A stretch of DNA of 64,000 bases from Bacteroidota bacterium (GTDB taxonomy: Bacteria; Bacteroidota; Bacteroidia; 2-12-FULL-35-15): assembly GCA_016707685.1 (NCBI GenBank), contig JADJHE010000014.1, forward strand, positions 30,152 to 94,151, read 5' to 3'. Position numbers and translations under genes: made by a program. The notes beneath the pieces are model-generated. The model saw only the letters and a list, made by a program, of their open reading frames with translations. It searched no databases and was not told the origin of the DNA. Below, one piece after another: positions 1 to 10,872 of this stretch; positions within the stretch are counted from its first letter, which is position 1; every line of letters starts with the position of its first letter.

Positions 1-1816
1 CTAAAACGCCAATTGCATTAATATTCGTACCAGTCGTTACTCCATAAACCCCAACTGAAGTAACATTTGTAGCAGAGAGTGCTTGTCCAGTTAAAGCTGT
101 TGTGTTATTGTTTGACAATGTTGCTAAGAATACACCGCTAGTTATTCCATCTGTTTGTCCCCAAACAGCTGCATGAAAACCATCTGTACTAAGAGCATCG
201 CAATTGGCAAATAAAACTTGTCTGTATGTTGTATTTGCAGTTGTTGTTCCAAATTCCCCTGCACGTCCTAATCCCGTATGAATAGATAATAAAGCCGCAT
301 TTGTGCTTGTTGTATTGTTTAACTGAATTTCAGCAGCACGTCCAGTTCCATTCGTTACTCCCCATAAAGCATTTCTTGCATTTGCAGCATTTGCAATTTC
401 AAAATACCCACCTTCACCTAAACCATCGTTTTCACCAAATACAGCAACACTTGCAGCTGTACCGGTGTTAGCAATGAATCCAAAAACACCAGTTCCTGCA
501 TTTCCATTTGTTCCTAAAACACCAATTCCTGTTGCAGTATTATCTCCCCAGACACCCCAGCCAACATTTACTGATGTTCCTTGAACACCAACACCTGTTG
601 CATTGTTTTCTCCATAAACACCAGATGCTGTTCCAGAGCTATATCCATTGATAGGAAATTCCATTGTAGCAGTTGTATTAATTGCTCCTGCATATCCAAA
701 TCCATAGGCAGATAAAATGTCAGTAGTAGGGCTAATAGCAGCCGTTCTGTTTACAACATAATTTCCTGTAGAAGTTACACGTGCTCTTTCGTTAGCAGCA
801 GCTGAACCACCTGTTTTTGTTACAAAGTCAACTGCATCATTTGTTCCGATATAATTTGTTCCAGCAACTAATGTAGAGTTTCCTGTTGTTAACCAAGCAC
901 CATTTGTAGATGTAATAGTAGAAGGAATAGTTGTTACAATATTTTGTGTTCCGTTTGCATTAAAGTTGTTTGAAGAAATTGTCCAGTTTGGTCCTGTTGC
1001 TCCTGTAGCACCAGTTGCTCCAGCTGTACCCGTTGCTCCAGCAACTCCAGTCGCACCATTTGTTCCGGTTGCACCTGTTGCTCCCGCAACACCTGTTGCA
1101 CCAGTAGCACCGTTTGTTCCAGTGGCACCAGTAGCGCCATTTGTACCAGTTGCTCCAGTAGCACCGTTGTTTCCAGTAGCTCCTGCAACACCTGTAGCAC
1201 CATTTGTTCCAGTAGCACCATTAGTTCCCGTTGCACCAGTAGCTCCATTATTTCCAGTAGCTCCTGTTGTTCCTGCAATACCAGTTGAACCTGTTGCTCC
1301 AGTTGTACCTGTAGCGCCTGGTGAACCTGATCCAACTCCTGTTGGTCCAACCAAACCTGTAGCGCCAGTTGCACCAGTTGCACCAGCAACGCCAGCACCT
1401 GTAGGACCTGTTGCTCCGTCTACACCGTTTGTTCCAGCAACACCAGTAGCGCCAGTTGCTCCATCAATACCATTTGTTCCATTTGCTCCCGTAGGTCCAG
1501 TTGCTCCGGCAGTACCAGAACCAGAATTACACAATGAAGTCCAAGTAGTAGTTGCTGCTATATAATAAAAGTAGCAATCAAAATCTGTATCGTATACTAA
1601 TAATGAATTTGCTGGTGATGCAATTGCATTACGTTGCACTGTTGTCATACGTGGAACCAATACACCTTTATCAGTTGCTTGCATTTCTAAGATAGAACTC
1701 GCATTAGGAGTAGTTGTACCAATACCAACATTGTTTTGTGCAGTAGTTTTTAATGCACCAATTGAAATAAAAAATGCAACTGTTGCAAATTTTATTGTTT
1801 GTTTTAGTTTTATCAT
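1..1816 (-). CDS. Collagen-like repeat surface protein, 3' end beyond window
   Basis: At least 605 residues are encoded; the frame stays open to the window edge, so the C-terminus is missing. The ATG at 1816 is followed by a signal peptide of about 26 residues ending TTAQ, then a head domain (about 28-100) with [14 protein letters not shown] and VLVPRMTT motifs common in Bacteroidota surface proteins. Residues about 103-280 are Gly-X-Thr/Asn collagen-like triplets (GATGATG, GTNG). After that comes a repetitive beta-type region with recurring VYGEN..TG.GV.G and WG.N..TG.GV.G patterns. The head is nearly identical to that of the neighbour at 2195-3163, indicating tandem duplication. The ligand is unknown; a surface or matrix role is inferred. 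Antisense proline/valine-rich frames over the triplets are artefacts of the repeat. Confidence 0.85.
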   Translation of the reverse strand, partial: MIKLKQTIKFATVAFFISIGALKTTAQNNVGIGTTTPNASSILEMQATDKGVLVPRMTTVQRNAIASPANSLLVYDTDFDCYFYYIAATTTWTSLCNSGSGTAGATGPTGANGTNGIDGATGATGVAGTNGVDGATGPTGAGVAGATGATGATGLVGPTGVGSGSPGATGTTGATGSTGIAGTTGATGNNGATGATGTNGATGTNGATGVAGATGNNGATGATGTNGATGATGTNGATGATGVAGATGATGTNGATGVAGATGTAGATGATGATGPNWTISSNNFNANGTQNIVTTIPSTITSTNGAWLTTGNSTLVAGTNYIGTNDAVDFVTKTGGSAAANERARVTSTGNYVVNRTAAISPTTDILSAYGFGYAGAINTTATMEFPINGYSSGTASGVYGENNATGVGVQGTSVNVGWGVWGDNTATGIGVLGTNGNAGTGVFGFIANTGTAASVAVFGENDGLGEGGYFEIANAANARNALWGVTNGTGRAAEIQLNNTTSTNAALLSIHTGLGRAGEFGTTTANTTYRQVLFANCDALSTDGFHAAVWGQTDGITSGVFLATLSNNNTTALTGQALSATNVTSVGVYGVTTGTNINAIGVL

Positions 1817-1841
1817 TTTTATTGGGGTAGGGTTTGTGATA

Positions 1842-1870
1842 CAAATATATAATAAAAAAATTAAAGCAAA
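1842..1870 (-). promoter_or_regulatory. Probable Bacteroidota promoter for the collagen-like gene
   Basis: On the minus strand TATATTTG (1849-1842) matches the TAnnTTTG -7 box, with TTTG at 1870-1867 upstream. The 17-bp gap is shorter than the usual 19-20. The upstream box overlaps the T tail of the preceding terminator. Confidence 0.45.
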
Positions 1871-1901
1871 AAACCCGAATAGAACTTTCCTATTCGGGTT
1901 T
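1870..1901 (-). terminator. Rho-independent terminator after the 87-residue gene
   Basis: The inverted repeat AAACCCGAATAG / CTATTCGGGTTT has a 7-nt loop and is followed on the minus strand by a T run. It separates the small exported-protein gene from the collagen-like gene. It has T-rich flanks on both sides. Confidence 0.85.
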
Positions 1902-1919
1902 TTTAATACTATGAATTAG

Positions 1920-2183
1920 CTATTGAGGACTTTTGCTTTTTTCAGTAATGGCTTTTTCTTCTTCTTTTTTAGCAGCAGGTTCAGGTTCTTTATAATTAGG
2001 ATTTCTTGAACGTTCCCATGTTTGTTTTTCATCAACTGTCGATTTTTCTGCCGTTTTTGGGGAAGTATCTGCCGTTTTTAAAACAGTACCTTCTTCCGCT
2101 TTTTTCAAAACTTCCTGAGCATTTGCTGCATTTGCAGAAAACAGAAAGAGGATTGTAACTGGAATTAGTTTAAGTAGAGTCAT
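1920..2183 (-). CDS. Small exported Lys/Glu-rich protein, unknown function
   Basis: An 87-residue protein with a signal peptide (residues 1-22, ending ANAQ) and a highly charged, probably disordered tail rich in Lys, Glu, Ala and Pro. No domain is recognised. It lies only 11 bp downstream of the collagen-like gene at 2195, so the two may be co-transcribed, and is closed by the terminator at 1870-1901. It could be a periplasmic or surface accessory of the collagen-like protein, but only position suggests this. Confidence 0.6.
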   Translation of the reverse strand: MTLLKLIPVTILFLFSANAANAQEVLKKAEEGTVLKTADTSPKTAEKSTVDEKQTWERSRNPNYKEPEPAAKKEEEKAITEKSKSPQ

Positions 2184-2194
2184 ATTTTGAAAAT

Positions 2195-3163
2195 TTAGGG
2201 TGCGTCTAAAATCATTAAAGAACGGTTGAAGTAGGTTCCACTCGTGATGAGGTTATTGATCGTAGTGCTAGTAACTCCAGCACGTTGAGCAGTCCATCTT
2301 ATTTCTACCGTATTAGGTACTCCTGGATTTACAGTAAGTGGTGTAGAAACACCGATATCCCATAAGTTCCAAGCAATACCAGTAAATGTATCCCATTCTC
2401 TAACAGATACTCCATTTACCCTTACCTCAAACCAGATGGTGTGATTATCTCTCGGTCCTGCAGTATACGTTCCAGCAGCTGTAAAGTGCATAAATACACT
2501 AGAGTTGACAGGTGTAAATGTTAATGTCATTTGAGGCATTAATACAAAAGCACCTGCTGCTGCATTTGCAGCAACTGTAGCATCTGTAGTTCCAACAACA
2601 CTATATTTAAAAACATTACCCGGTCCTGTTGGTCCGGTTACACCATTGCTTCCTGTTGCTCCTGTAGCACCATTTGTACCATTAGTCCCATTTGTTCCAG
2701 CAACTCCTGTAGCACCCGTTGCACCATTTGTTCCAGCAACCCCTGTAGCACCAGTGGTTACCTGTGCTCCATCATTACCATTTGCACCAGTAGGACCAGT
2801 AGCACCATCTACACCATTTGTTCCAGCCACACCAGCAGTTCCTGTTGGTCCCGTAGGTCCAGTTGCGCCAGAACCTGCAGAACATAAAGATACCCATGTG
2901 GTTGTAGCTGTAACGTAATAATAATAGCAATCAAAGTTTGTATCATACACCAATAATGAATTTGCCGGTGCAGGAATAGCCAAACGTTGAGCTGTCGTCA
3001 TTCTTGGAACTAAAACACCTTGTGTTGTTGATTGTACTTCTAATGCCGATGAAGCATTAGGCGTGTTTGTGCCAATACCTACATTGTTTTGTGCATTGGA
3101 AATTTTTCCAAAACCAATGAAAACAATGAGTGTTAGTAGTTTTAAAAATGTAGTTTTTCTCAT
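2195..3163 (-). CDS. Collagen-like repeat protein with globular C-terminal domain
   Basis: 322 residues. There is a signal peptide (1-24, ISNAQ), the same head domain as the protein starting at 1816 ([33 protein letters not shown]), and about 80 residues of GATGPTG/GTNG triplets. The C-terminal globular segment (about 185-322) is beta-rich, with a repeated aromatic pattern reminiscent of C1q/TNF-like trimer heads; that resemblance is weak and inferred. Secreted and probably trimeric through the collagen-like stalk. No T9SS sorting tail is visible, so the export route past the outer membrane is unclear. Confidence 0.8.
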   Translation of the reverse strand: MRKTTFLKLLTLIVFIGFGKISNAQNNVGIGTNTPNASSALEVQSTTQGVLVPRMTTAQRLAIPAPANSLLVYDTNFDCYYYYVTATTTWVSLCSAGSGATGPTGPTGTAGVAGTNGVDGATGPTGANGNDGAQVTTGATGVAGTNGATGATGVAGTNGTNGTNGATGATGSNGVTGPTGPGNVFKYSVVGTTDATVAANAAAGAFVLMPQMTLTFTPVNSSVFMHFTAAGTYTAGPRDNHTIWFEVRVNGVSVREWDTFTGIAWNLWDIGVSTPLTVNPGVPNTVEIRWTAQRAGVTSTTINNLITSGTYFNRSLMILDAP

Positions 3164-3215
3164 CTGTTGAATATTTAGTTCGTTAAAGATAATTGTAATA
3201 AATTAGTTTTAAAAA

Positions 3216-6200
3216 TTATTTTACGATAGTAACTGTTCCAATGTATTTATGTTTCTGATCTTTATTGTCTTTCAAATTTACCACATAAACATATACATCT
3301 TGTTGTGCAATTTCACTTCCATGATTAGCCTTTCCATCCCAGTGTTTACTTAAATCATCTGCATAAAAAATCATATTTCCCCAACGATCGTAAATTAACA
3401 TTTCAAATTCTTTTATGTATTCACCTTTACCATAGAATTCATCATTAATGCCATCTCCATTCGGTGAAAATGCATTTGGAATATAGAACGTAAATTCAGG
3501 GTCTATTACAATGCATAAAGGAGTTGTATCTGCACAGCCTGCTGCATTGCTAGCTATCAATGTAACACAATAGGTTCCAATATCTCCGTAGGTGTGCGAT
3601 GGACTAGCTAGTGTACTAATATTAGAACTGCCAGTATTTAATGGGTCACCGAAGTTCCATGCAAATGAAGTTGCATTGATTGAAGAGTTATTGAATTGAA
3701 CAGTTGGCGATAAAATGCTAGTAGATAAAGGAGCAGAAAAACTTGCTACTGGAACTGCAAACACATTAATCATAGCAGGAATAGTAAGTGTACTTGTGCA
3801 TCCTCCATTAGTAGTAGTAGTTAATGTAATGGTGTATTGTCCACCATTTAAGAAACAATGTGTTGGATTTTGCAAATTAGAAGCATTGCTTCCGGAAGAA
3901 GATGGATCTCCAAAATTCCAGTCCCAACTATTAATAGTGCCACCATTAACAATTGAGCTGTCAGAGAAGTTTACACACAATGGTGCACAACCCGATGTTG
4001 CATTCGCACTAAAGTTTACTACAGGAATAGATTGAACTGTAACTGTAACTGTTGAAGTAGCTGCTGGAGAGCAACCATCGGTAGCTGTAACAGTATAAGT
4101 TGTAGTTGTTCCTGCAGTTGCAGTTGGATTAGCACTCGATGGATTGTTTAAACCTGTAGCAGGGCTCCATGAATAGTTATATGGTCCACCATCACCATTC
4201 GATGCTGTTGCTGTAATTATAGTTGTTGCACCCGGACAAAGTGATGTGCTTCCTGTTGCAATAACGGACAATGGAGGATTAACAGTTACTGTAACAGTAA
4301 CAGGTGTTGCTGCACATCCATTTGCATCTGTTGCATTTACTGTATAAGTAGTTGTTGAAGCTGGTGTAGCGGTTGGATTAGGAATGTTAGTTGCACTCAA
4401 TCCGGTTGCTGGACTCCAAGTGTAATTGTATGGACCATTTCCACCAATTGCATTTGCTGTAAGTGTTGTTGTTCCGCCATTACAAATAATCACATTTGCA
4501 ATAGGAGCTAATTCAACAATACTTGGTTGAGTTATGATTACTGAAGTTGTATTTGTACAGTTGTTTGCATCTTTAATAGTGCATGTATAGGTACCTGCAC
4601 ATAATCCTGTTGCAGTTGCAGTTGTTTGAACAGGTGTTGTATTCCAAGTATAGGTATATGCACCTGTTCCACCAATAGCTGTTGCTGTTGCACTTCCATT
4701 ACAAGCACCATTACATGTTACTTGTGTTGATGCTGAAATTGCTGCTACAATTGCTGCTGGTTCTGTAATTGTTGTATCTGCTGTTGCTGTACAACCTATT
4801 GCATCTGTAACAGTAACGGTATATGAACCTGGAGCTAGTCCAGTACAAGCTGCTCCTGTGCAACCACCTGTCCAGCTATACGTGTAAGGAATTGTTCCAC
4901 CATTAGGGATTACAATTGTTTGTCCATTGTTTGCTCCATTACAAGTACTATTAATCCCTGAAATGCTACTTGCAGATAATTGAGGGTCTACAAAAATAGT
5001 AACAGCATCAGTACCCGAACATCCACTTGCATTTGTAACGGTTACAGTATAAGTTGTTGTTGTAGTTGGATTTGCAGTTGGATTTGATGCCGAAGCATTG
5101 CTTAATCCAGCCGCTGGTAACCAAGCATAAGTACTTCCTGCAGCAACAGGTGTTACATTTAGTAAAGTGCTAGCACCAAAACAAATGGTATCATCTACTC
5201 CTGCATCAACTGTTAAATTGGTATTCAATGTAACCGTTGCTACTGCTGTTCCTGAGCAACCAAGTGTTGTTCCTGTTACAGTGTAAGATGTATTGGTTGC
5301 AGGACTCACTGTTATTGGATTTGTAGTAGCTCCAGTTGACCATGAATAAGTTGTTCCACCATTAGCCGTTAACGTTGCCGATGAGCCAGGGCATATACTT
5401 GGTGAGTTAACAGATATTGTTGGTAATGCATTTACAGTAACGGTTCCTGTAGCTGTATTCGAACAGCCATTGCTTGTTCCTGTTACAGTATAAGTAGTAG
5501 TTGTTGTTGGAGTGATTGTTAAGTTAGCACTTGTAGATCCTGTATCCCATGAATACGTTGTAGCACCACCAGCAACTAAACTCGTTGTTTGTCCATTACA
5601 AATTGTTGAATTTGTTGATGTAACTGTTGGGATAGGATTTACTGTAACTGTTGCTACAGCAGTTCCCGAGCAGCCACCTGTTGTTCCTGTTACGGTGTAA
5701 CTAGTAGTAGTTGTTGGTGAAACAGTTAATTGGATTTTGATGAACCAGTGCTCCATGAGTAAGTAGTTCCGCCATTAGCAGTTAATGTTGCTGATTGCCC
5801 ATCACAAATTGTTGGCGAGTTAACAGTAATGCTCATGGTAGCGCCAATAGTAACTGTTGCTACTGCAGTGTTAGAACATCCTGCAGTTGTACCTGTAACG
5901 GTATAACTAGTAGTAGTAGCTGGCGAAACTGTTATTGGATTTGTTGTTGCACCTGTATTCCAAGAGTAAGTAGCTCCACCTGTTCCTGTAAGCGTTGCAT
6001 TTTGTCCAGGACAAATAGTAACAGAGTTTACACCAATTGTAGGTAATGGATTTACAGTTACTACACCAGTTCCAGTGTTAGTACAACCATTTAAAGTATA
6101 CGTAACAGTGTAAGTAGTTGTTGTTGCAGTACTAACTGTAATTGCAGCGGTTGTTTGTCCACCCGGTGCCCATGAAAATGTTCCTCCTCCAGCTGATGGC

Positions 6201-7476
6201 GTTGCTGTTAATGTTGCAGATGCACCGGCACATATTGTTTGTGCGTTTGATGTTACTGTTGGTAATGGATTAACGGTAACAGTGCCTGTATTTGTTGAGT
6301 TACAACCTCCGAAAGTGTAGGTAACGGTGTAAGTTGTTGTTGAAGCCGGACTAACCGTAAATGGTTTGAGTTGTGCTCCACCTGGAGCCCAAGAATAGGT
6401 TCCACCACCTGTAGTTGGCGTAGCGTAAGTGTTGTAGTTGCACCTGCACAGATCGTTTGTGAGTTTGCTGCAACTGGACTTCCACCTGAACCAGCTACGG
6501 TTACAGTATACGTTTGTGCTGGTGTACAAGTTAAACCATCATTTACGGTTACGGTATAAGAACCTGCAGCTAAACCCGTTGCAGTAGAACCAGTTCCACC
6601 GCTTGGTGCCCAAGAATAAGAGAATGGACCAATACCACCAGTAACGGTAGCTGTTGCTGTTCCATTGTTAACACCACAACCTGCTGGTGTTGTAGCTGTT
6701 GTAACTGTCCAAGGAGATGTACATTGAATAATATCAATCATTACCCCTGAATCCACCAGGCAGTCTCCTGCATCAGCAATCGCGAATTTAAAATGATAAG
6801 TTGGCACAAGGTATTACATTCATTGAAGGAGTTAAAACAGTAGTGTGACCATCAAAATTGTTAGAAATTTACACTTGCATTGTTATTTACAAAGTAGGTG
6901 GAGTCCGTTAAGTGACTTACATTGTCAATACTAACAACTGTTCCACCTGGAATTGTTGCTAAGTTAAAGTTTGTATAGTTTCCACCCAATGGGTTTGGAC
7001 CACTTACAAAAAATCCGAATGCATCGTTGAAACTAGCATTAACATAATCAGTATACTCGTCTGATCCAAAAACGAAAGCGATGCTTAAGTTGTTACATTG
7101 TGGCACTACATCAAATTCAATAATACAAACATCATATGTTGCTTGATTGCTCAATGCTGTTAATTGTGGATCTACCTGAATTTCCATACATCAACTCCAA
7201 TAAAGTCAATATTCGTATTTGCTCCCAAAATTCATTCGTAGTTCCTGTTGTTAAAACCAACCCATTCGTAATTCCAATACCAGAAGCAGCTCCTCCGCTA
7301 AATGTTCCATAAGAAACTGCAGCACAGTTCACGACAACATTGCTTATTGTCAAGCCTGGTCCAGCAACAGCGGTAGCAACAGAACCAGCTCCTCCACCAG
7401 AAGTAATAACAAGTTGTGCCTTTGAAATGCTTGTTATTATTAGTAAGAATGAAAGAAATACGATAATTTTTTTCAT
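3216..7476 (-). CDS. Giant choice-of-anchor L / T9SS type B adhesin, frameshifted as read
   Basis: One gene of about 1,420 codons is split over several frames: 7476-7132, 7187-6861, 6807-6253, 6529-5726 and 5756-3216. It starts with a signal peptide (MKKIIVFLSFLLI, ending SKAQ), then a choice-of-anchor L domain (FGSDEYTDYVNASFNDAFGF, HFKFAIADAGD), then many approximately 75-residue Ig/SprB-like repeats with TICAG/SWSTGA/TTTYTVT motifs, two PKD-like domains (WNFGDP), and a gliding-motility-type C-terminus (IPNAFSPNGDGIND, IYDRWGN, YVYVV). That tail is the T9SS type B sorting domain (CHU_C family). Secreted, and likely surface-exposed in adhesion or gliding. At least seven indels are needed to restore the frame, most likely sequence error, though decay is possible. 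Confidence 0.8.
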
Positions 7477-7532
7477 GATATAAGGTTGAAAAATGAGTTT
7501 TTACGTTTTTATTCTAGTTATTAGATGAGTAA

Positions 7533-7552
7533 AGATGCAAAAAGGTTGCATC
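7533..7552 (-). terminator. Possible weak terminator after dnaX
   Basis: An inverted repeat AGATGCAA / TTGCATC with a 5-nt loop lies about 50 bp downstream of the dnaX stop and is followed by TTTA on the minus strand. The stem is short and the T tract poor. Confidence 0.3.
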
Positions 7553-7602
7553 ATTAACTAATAATTCGCAATTAAATGCAAGGTTAAAAATAGGGAGATT
7601 TG

Positions 7603-9390
7603 TTAAAATTCAATATCTAAATCAAATGCTTGGCGAAGCTTATTGATTGTAGGGTTTTTTTCGGAAAGATGTTTGTAGCGGTCGGTGGCAGTATACAAAT
7701 TTTTGCCTTCCTCTAATTGAGCAACAACAATGTTTAACTGAACAGAATAGTTATTCAACTCTTTTACGTAAAAAGCTTAAAAAATTGGTCTTGTCCTCAT
7801 TCAAGGACTCTTCCGTTGCTTTGTTATTAATGGTATAATCAATCGTTAGATTATCTGCTGCCAAAACAGGTTGTCTACTCGTTAAAACAATAGCCAAATT
7901 TTGTTTCCCTTTTGCTTTTAATTCCGAAGTGTAGCGTAACCACACTGCATCAATTTTTTGCTGATTTACAGCATCTTTCGGACGTTCGGTGTCTAAAAAA
8001 GAAGCTTCTTTTTCTTCTGGATTATCCGTTTTTTTTTCAGTGTTAAAACGCTGATTGATGGAAGGTGTTGATGTTTTTAAAATCGGCTTTTTAAATCCAG
8101 TTTGCAGACTAGGTGTTGCTGATGTATTCGCAGTGGGTTGTGTATTTGCAGTTACAGCAGGTGTAGTACTTACTTGTGTAACAGGTGTTTGAGTAACCGT
8201 TGAATTCGTGTTTTGAGCTGGTGTTGTTGTGTTGACAGCTGTTGTAGCCTGTGAGATAGGCTTACTTATGTCATTTTTTTTTTCGGCTTCAACACTTATG
8301 GTGTTGATAGAACAAAGTTGCATTAGCGCCAACTCTACCTGGAGTCGCTGATTTTTACTGCTCTTGTATTGAATATCTGTTTTGTTGAGGATTGTTAACC
8401 CTTTTACTAAAAAGGAAGGGAACATTTTTGAGCTTGTTCCTTGTATTTATCTTTAATATTGTTACCAACTTCTAACAATTGCAATGTTTCGGTATCCTTA
8501 CTTACTAATAGGTTGCGGAAATGTCCGCCCATACCAGCAATGAAATTATGGCCATCAAATCCATTGTTCAAAATTTCATTGAAAATCAATAAAGAATTGG
8601 AAATATTTTCTGCTAAAATAGCATCGGTAACTTTGAAATAATAATCGTAATCGAGGATATTTAAATTTTCAATTACCGCTTTGTAGGTAATGTTATTTCC
8701 TGCAAAACTTACAATCTGATCAAAGATTGAACATGCATCACGCAAAGCGCCATCTGCCTTTTGAGCAATGATGTGTAATGCATCCATTTCGGCTGTTACA
8801 TTTTCACTTTTTGCAATAAAAGCTAAATGGTTTGCAATGTCTTCAATCTGAATTCTGTTGAAATCAAAAATTTGACAACGTGATAAAATCGTAGGGATAA
8901 TTTTATGCTTTTCAGTTGTTGCTAAAATAAAAATAGCGTGCTTCGGTGGTTCTTCCAATGTTTTTAAAAAGGCATTGAATGCACTTGTTGAAAGCATGTG
9001 AACCTCATCAATAATATATACTTTATGTGTTCCAAGTTGAGGTGCAAACCTTACTTGGTCAACTAAATTTCGGATGTCATCAACTGAGTTGTTGGATGCA
9101 GCATCTAATTCATACACATTTAGAGATGCACCACTGTTAAAAGATAAACACGATTCACATTGGTCGCAAGCTTCGGTTTGTGCTGTTTTGTTTGTGCAAT
9201 TAATGGTTTTAGCCAAAATACGTGCACAGGTAGTTTTTCCTACACCACGCGGACCGCAAAATAAAAATGCTTGTGCTAAGTGGTTTGTGTTAATGGCGTT
9301 TTTTAAAGTATTGGTAATATGCGCCTGACCAACAACGGTGTTAAACGTTGCAGGGCGATACTTACGAGCTGATACAATAAAATTATCCAT
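7603..9390 (-). CDS. dnaX: DNA polymerase III subunit gamma/tau, two frameshifts
   Basis: Clamp-loader ATPase subunit of DNA polymerase III. The start at 9390 gives MDNFIVSARKYRP, the usual N-terminus; an upstream ATG at 9450 adds 20 atypical residues. Seen: Walker A GPRGVGKTT, four zinc-binding Cys (CTNKTAQTEACDQCESC), Walker B IIDEVHM, sensor 1 ATTEKHK and SRC finger. Frame 1 ends at 8407 in the middle of domain III; the frame resumes as LVKGLTILNKTDIQY to 7751, then again as NNYSVQLNIVV and NLYTATDRYKHLSEKNP, the Bacteroidota tau C-terminus, stopping at 7603. One missing T (TTTTT near 8412) and one extra A (AAAA near 7762) would restore about 595 residues. A TATTTTTG box lies at 9408-9401. 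Confidence 0.9.
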
Positions 9391-9708
9391 AGTTGTTGCA
9401 CAAAAATAGCTATTAAAATGAACTTTTTGCAGAATGTTAAAAAGTCGCAATTTGGTTAAAAACTATTTTGATTTTTGGAGAGAGGAGCCTTTTTGTAGCT
9501 CAATTCGGGCTCTTTTTTTAATTTAAGTGTTTGGTAATCAGTATTTTAGCTATTAAATTCGCTCGCAAATTCAGATTTTACAGACTTAGAATGGCTTTTT
9601 TGCCAAAAAATCTTGAAAATGGTGTTGCCTATTTTCTTAAAATTCCTATATTTGCATCCCTTTTAAAAAAAGGAATAATAAATTATTAACCAATTAAATT
9701 TAAAAACA
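9391..9708. other. Intergenic region between dnaX and rpsF
   Basis: 318 bases without a gene. It holds possible 5' signals of dnaX on the left, a weak hairpin with GAGCC/GGCTC arms and T7 (9485-9519), and the rpsF promoter at 9625-9654. Nothing else was recognised. Confidence 0.5.
9625..9654 (+). promoter_or_regulatory. Bacteroidota-type promoter of the rpsF-rpsR-rplI operon
   Basis: TTG (9625-9627) and TATATTTG (9647-9654) are separated by 19 bp, matching the -33/-7 pattern of the Bacteroidota primary sigma factor. Transcription would start near 9660, giving a leader of about 50 nt before rpsF. Confidence 0.75.
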
Positions 9709-10044
9709 ATGCTAAAACATTATGAAACCGTCTTCATTATGACTCCCGTTTTGTCTGATGATCAGGCAAAGGAGACGGTAAGTAAGTACAAAAAGATGCT
9801 TACAGACAATGGATGCAAAATTATTCACGAAGACGCTTGGGGCTTACGTAAATTGCAGTATCCAATTCAAAAGAAAACAACTGGTTTTTACCATTTGATC
9901 GAATTCCATGCACCGGCAACTTTTGTTGCTGATTTAGAAGTTGCTTATAAACGTGATGAGCGTTTGTTGCGCTTTTTAACTGTAGCTCTTGACAAACATG
10001 CAGCAGCTTACAGCGAAAAACGTAGAAACAAAGCAAAAGCTTAA
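9709..10044 (+). CDS. rpsF: 30S ribosomal protein S6
   Basis: 111 residues, normal for bS6, which binds the central domain of 16S rRNA as a heterodimer with bS18. The sequence opens MLKHYETVFIMTPVLSD and includes the conserved WGLRKLQYPIQKK strand and HAPATFVADLEVAYKRDERLLRFL. It is the first gene of the three-gene operon with rpsR 30 bp downstream. A Lys/Arg-rich tail contacts rRNA. Confidence 0.97.
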   Translation: MLKHYETVFIMTPVLSDDQAKETVSKYKKMLTDNGCKIIHEDAWGLRKLQYPIQKKTTGFYHLIEFHAPATFVADLEVAYKRDERLLRFLTVALDKHAAAYSEKRRNKAKA

Positions 10045-10074
10045 TTAATCTTAACTAATTAATTCAAAATCAAC

Positions 10075-10344
10075 ATGGCATCAGATAATTCAGAAATCAG
10101 ATATCTTACACCTCCAACAGTGGATGTGAAGAAAAAGAAATACTGCCGTTTCAAAAAAAGCGGAATTAAGTATATCGACTATAAAGACGCAAACTTTTTA
10201 TTGAAGTTTGTAAATGAGCAAGGTAAAATTTTACCTCGCAGATTAACAGGTACATCAGTTAAATATCAACGTAAAGTTTCTAAAGCAGTAAAACGTGCTC
10301 GTCACCTTGCATTATTGCCTTATGTAGCTGATATGTTAAAATAA
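10075..10344 (+). CDS. rpsR: 30S ribosomal protein S18
   Basis: 89 residues with the bS18 signature: [19 protein letters not shown], then [17 protein letters not shown] and the C-terminal [14 protein letters not shown]. It partners bS6 on the 30S platform. Its position between rpsF and rplI is the widespread bacterial order; rplI begins 15 bp after its stop. Confidence 0.97.
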   Translation: MASDNSEIRYLTPPTVDVKKKKYCRFKKSGIKYIDYKDANFLLKFVNEQGKILPRRLTGTSVKYQRKVSKAVKRARHLALLPYVADMLK

Positions 10345-10359
10345 TCAGGAGCTAACAAA

Positions 10360-10809
10360 ATGGAAGTAATTTTAAAACAAGACGTTAAGAACCTTGGATA
10401 CAAGGATGACGTAGTAAGTGTAAAACCTGGTTACGGAAGAAATTTTTTAATTCCGAAAGGTTTAGCGGCTGTTGCAACAGTTTCAACTAAAAAAGTTTTA
10501 GCAGAAACAGTTAAACAACGTGCATTTAAAGAACAAAAAATCAAAGCGGCTGCAGAAGCTACTGCTGCTAAATTGAAAGATATGGTTGTTAAAGTTGGTG
10601 CTAAAGTAGGGGAGTCTGGAAAGATTTTCGGATCAGTTACTTCAGTTCAATTGGCTGATGCAATCAAAAAATTAGGTTATGATGTTGATAGAAAAAACAT
10701 TGAAATCGTAGATGCTGACAATCTTAAAACTGTTGGTACTTACACTGCAAATGTTCGTTTCCACAAAGAAGTAACTGGAACACTTTCTTTTGAAGTAGTT
10801 CAAGAATAA
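10360..10809 (+). CDS. rplI: 50S ribosomal protein L9
   Basis: 149 residues, the usual length for bL9. The N-terminal rRNA-binding domain is intact (MEVILKQDVKNLGYKDD, VKPGYGRNFLIPKGLA), followed by the long connecting helix (about 41-75) and the C-terminal domain with GKIFGSVTS and ANVRFHKEVTGTL. It is the last gene of the operon, and a strong hairpin terminator follows 21 bp after the stop. Confidence 0.97.
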   Translation: MEVILKQDVKNLGYKDDVVSVKPGYGRNFLIPKGLAAVATVSTKKVLAETVKQRAFKEQKIKAAAEATAAKLKDMVVKVGAKVGESGKIFGSVTSVQLADAIKKLGYDVDRKNIEIVDADNLKTVGTYTANVRFHKEVTGTLSFEVVQE

Positions 10810-10830
10810 TTTTTTTGAAATCCATAAAAA

Positions 10831-10856
10831 GGCTTCGCATTTGCGAAGCCTTTTTT
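10831..10856 (+). terminator. Rho-independent terminator of the rpsF operon
   Basis: GGCTTCGC / GCGAAGCC stem, 4-nt loop ATTT, then six T. A run of five A precedes the stem and extends the pairing. Confidence 0.95.
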
Positions 10857-10872
10857 ATTTAATTTAGGTAGC

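Noticed and set aside
970..1530. CRISPR-like repetition
   Set aside because: The periodicity is of codon triplets without uniform repeats and unique spacers.
966..1565. Pro/Val/Ala-rich frame opposite the collagen-like gene
   Set aside because: It is the antisense translation of GATG/GTNG triplets, with no start context, and the minus-strand frame has a signal peptide and family head domain.
5795..6046. Cys/Ser-rich plus-strand frame
   Set aside because: Antisense to the repeat region of the T9SS type B gene.
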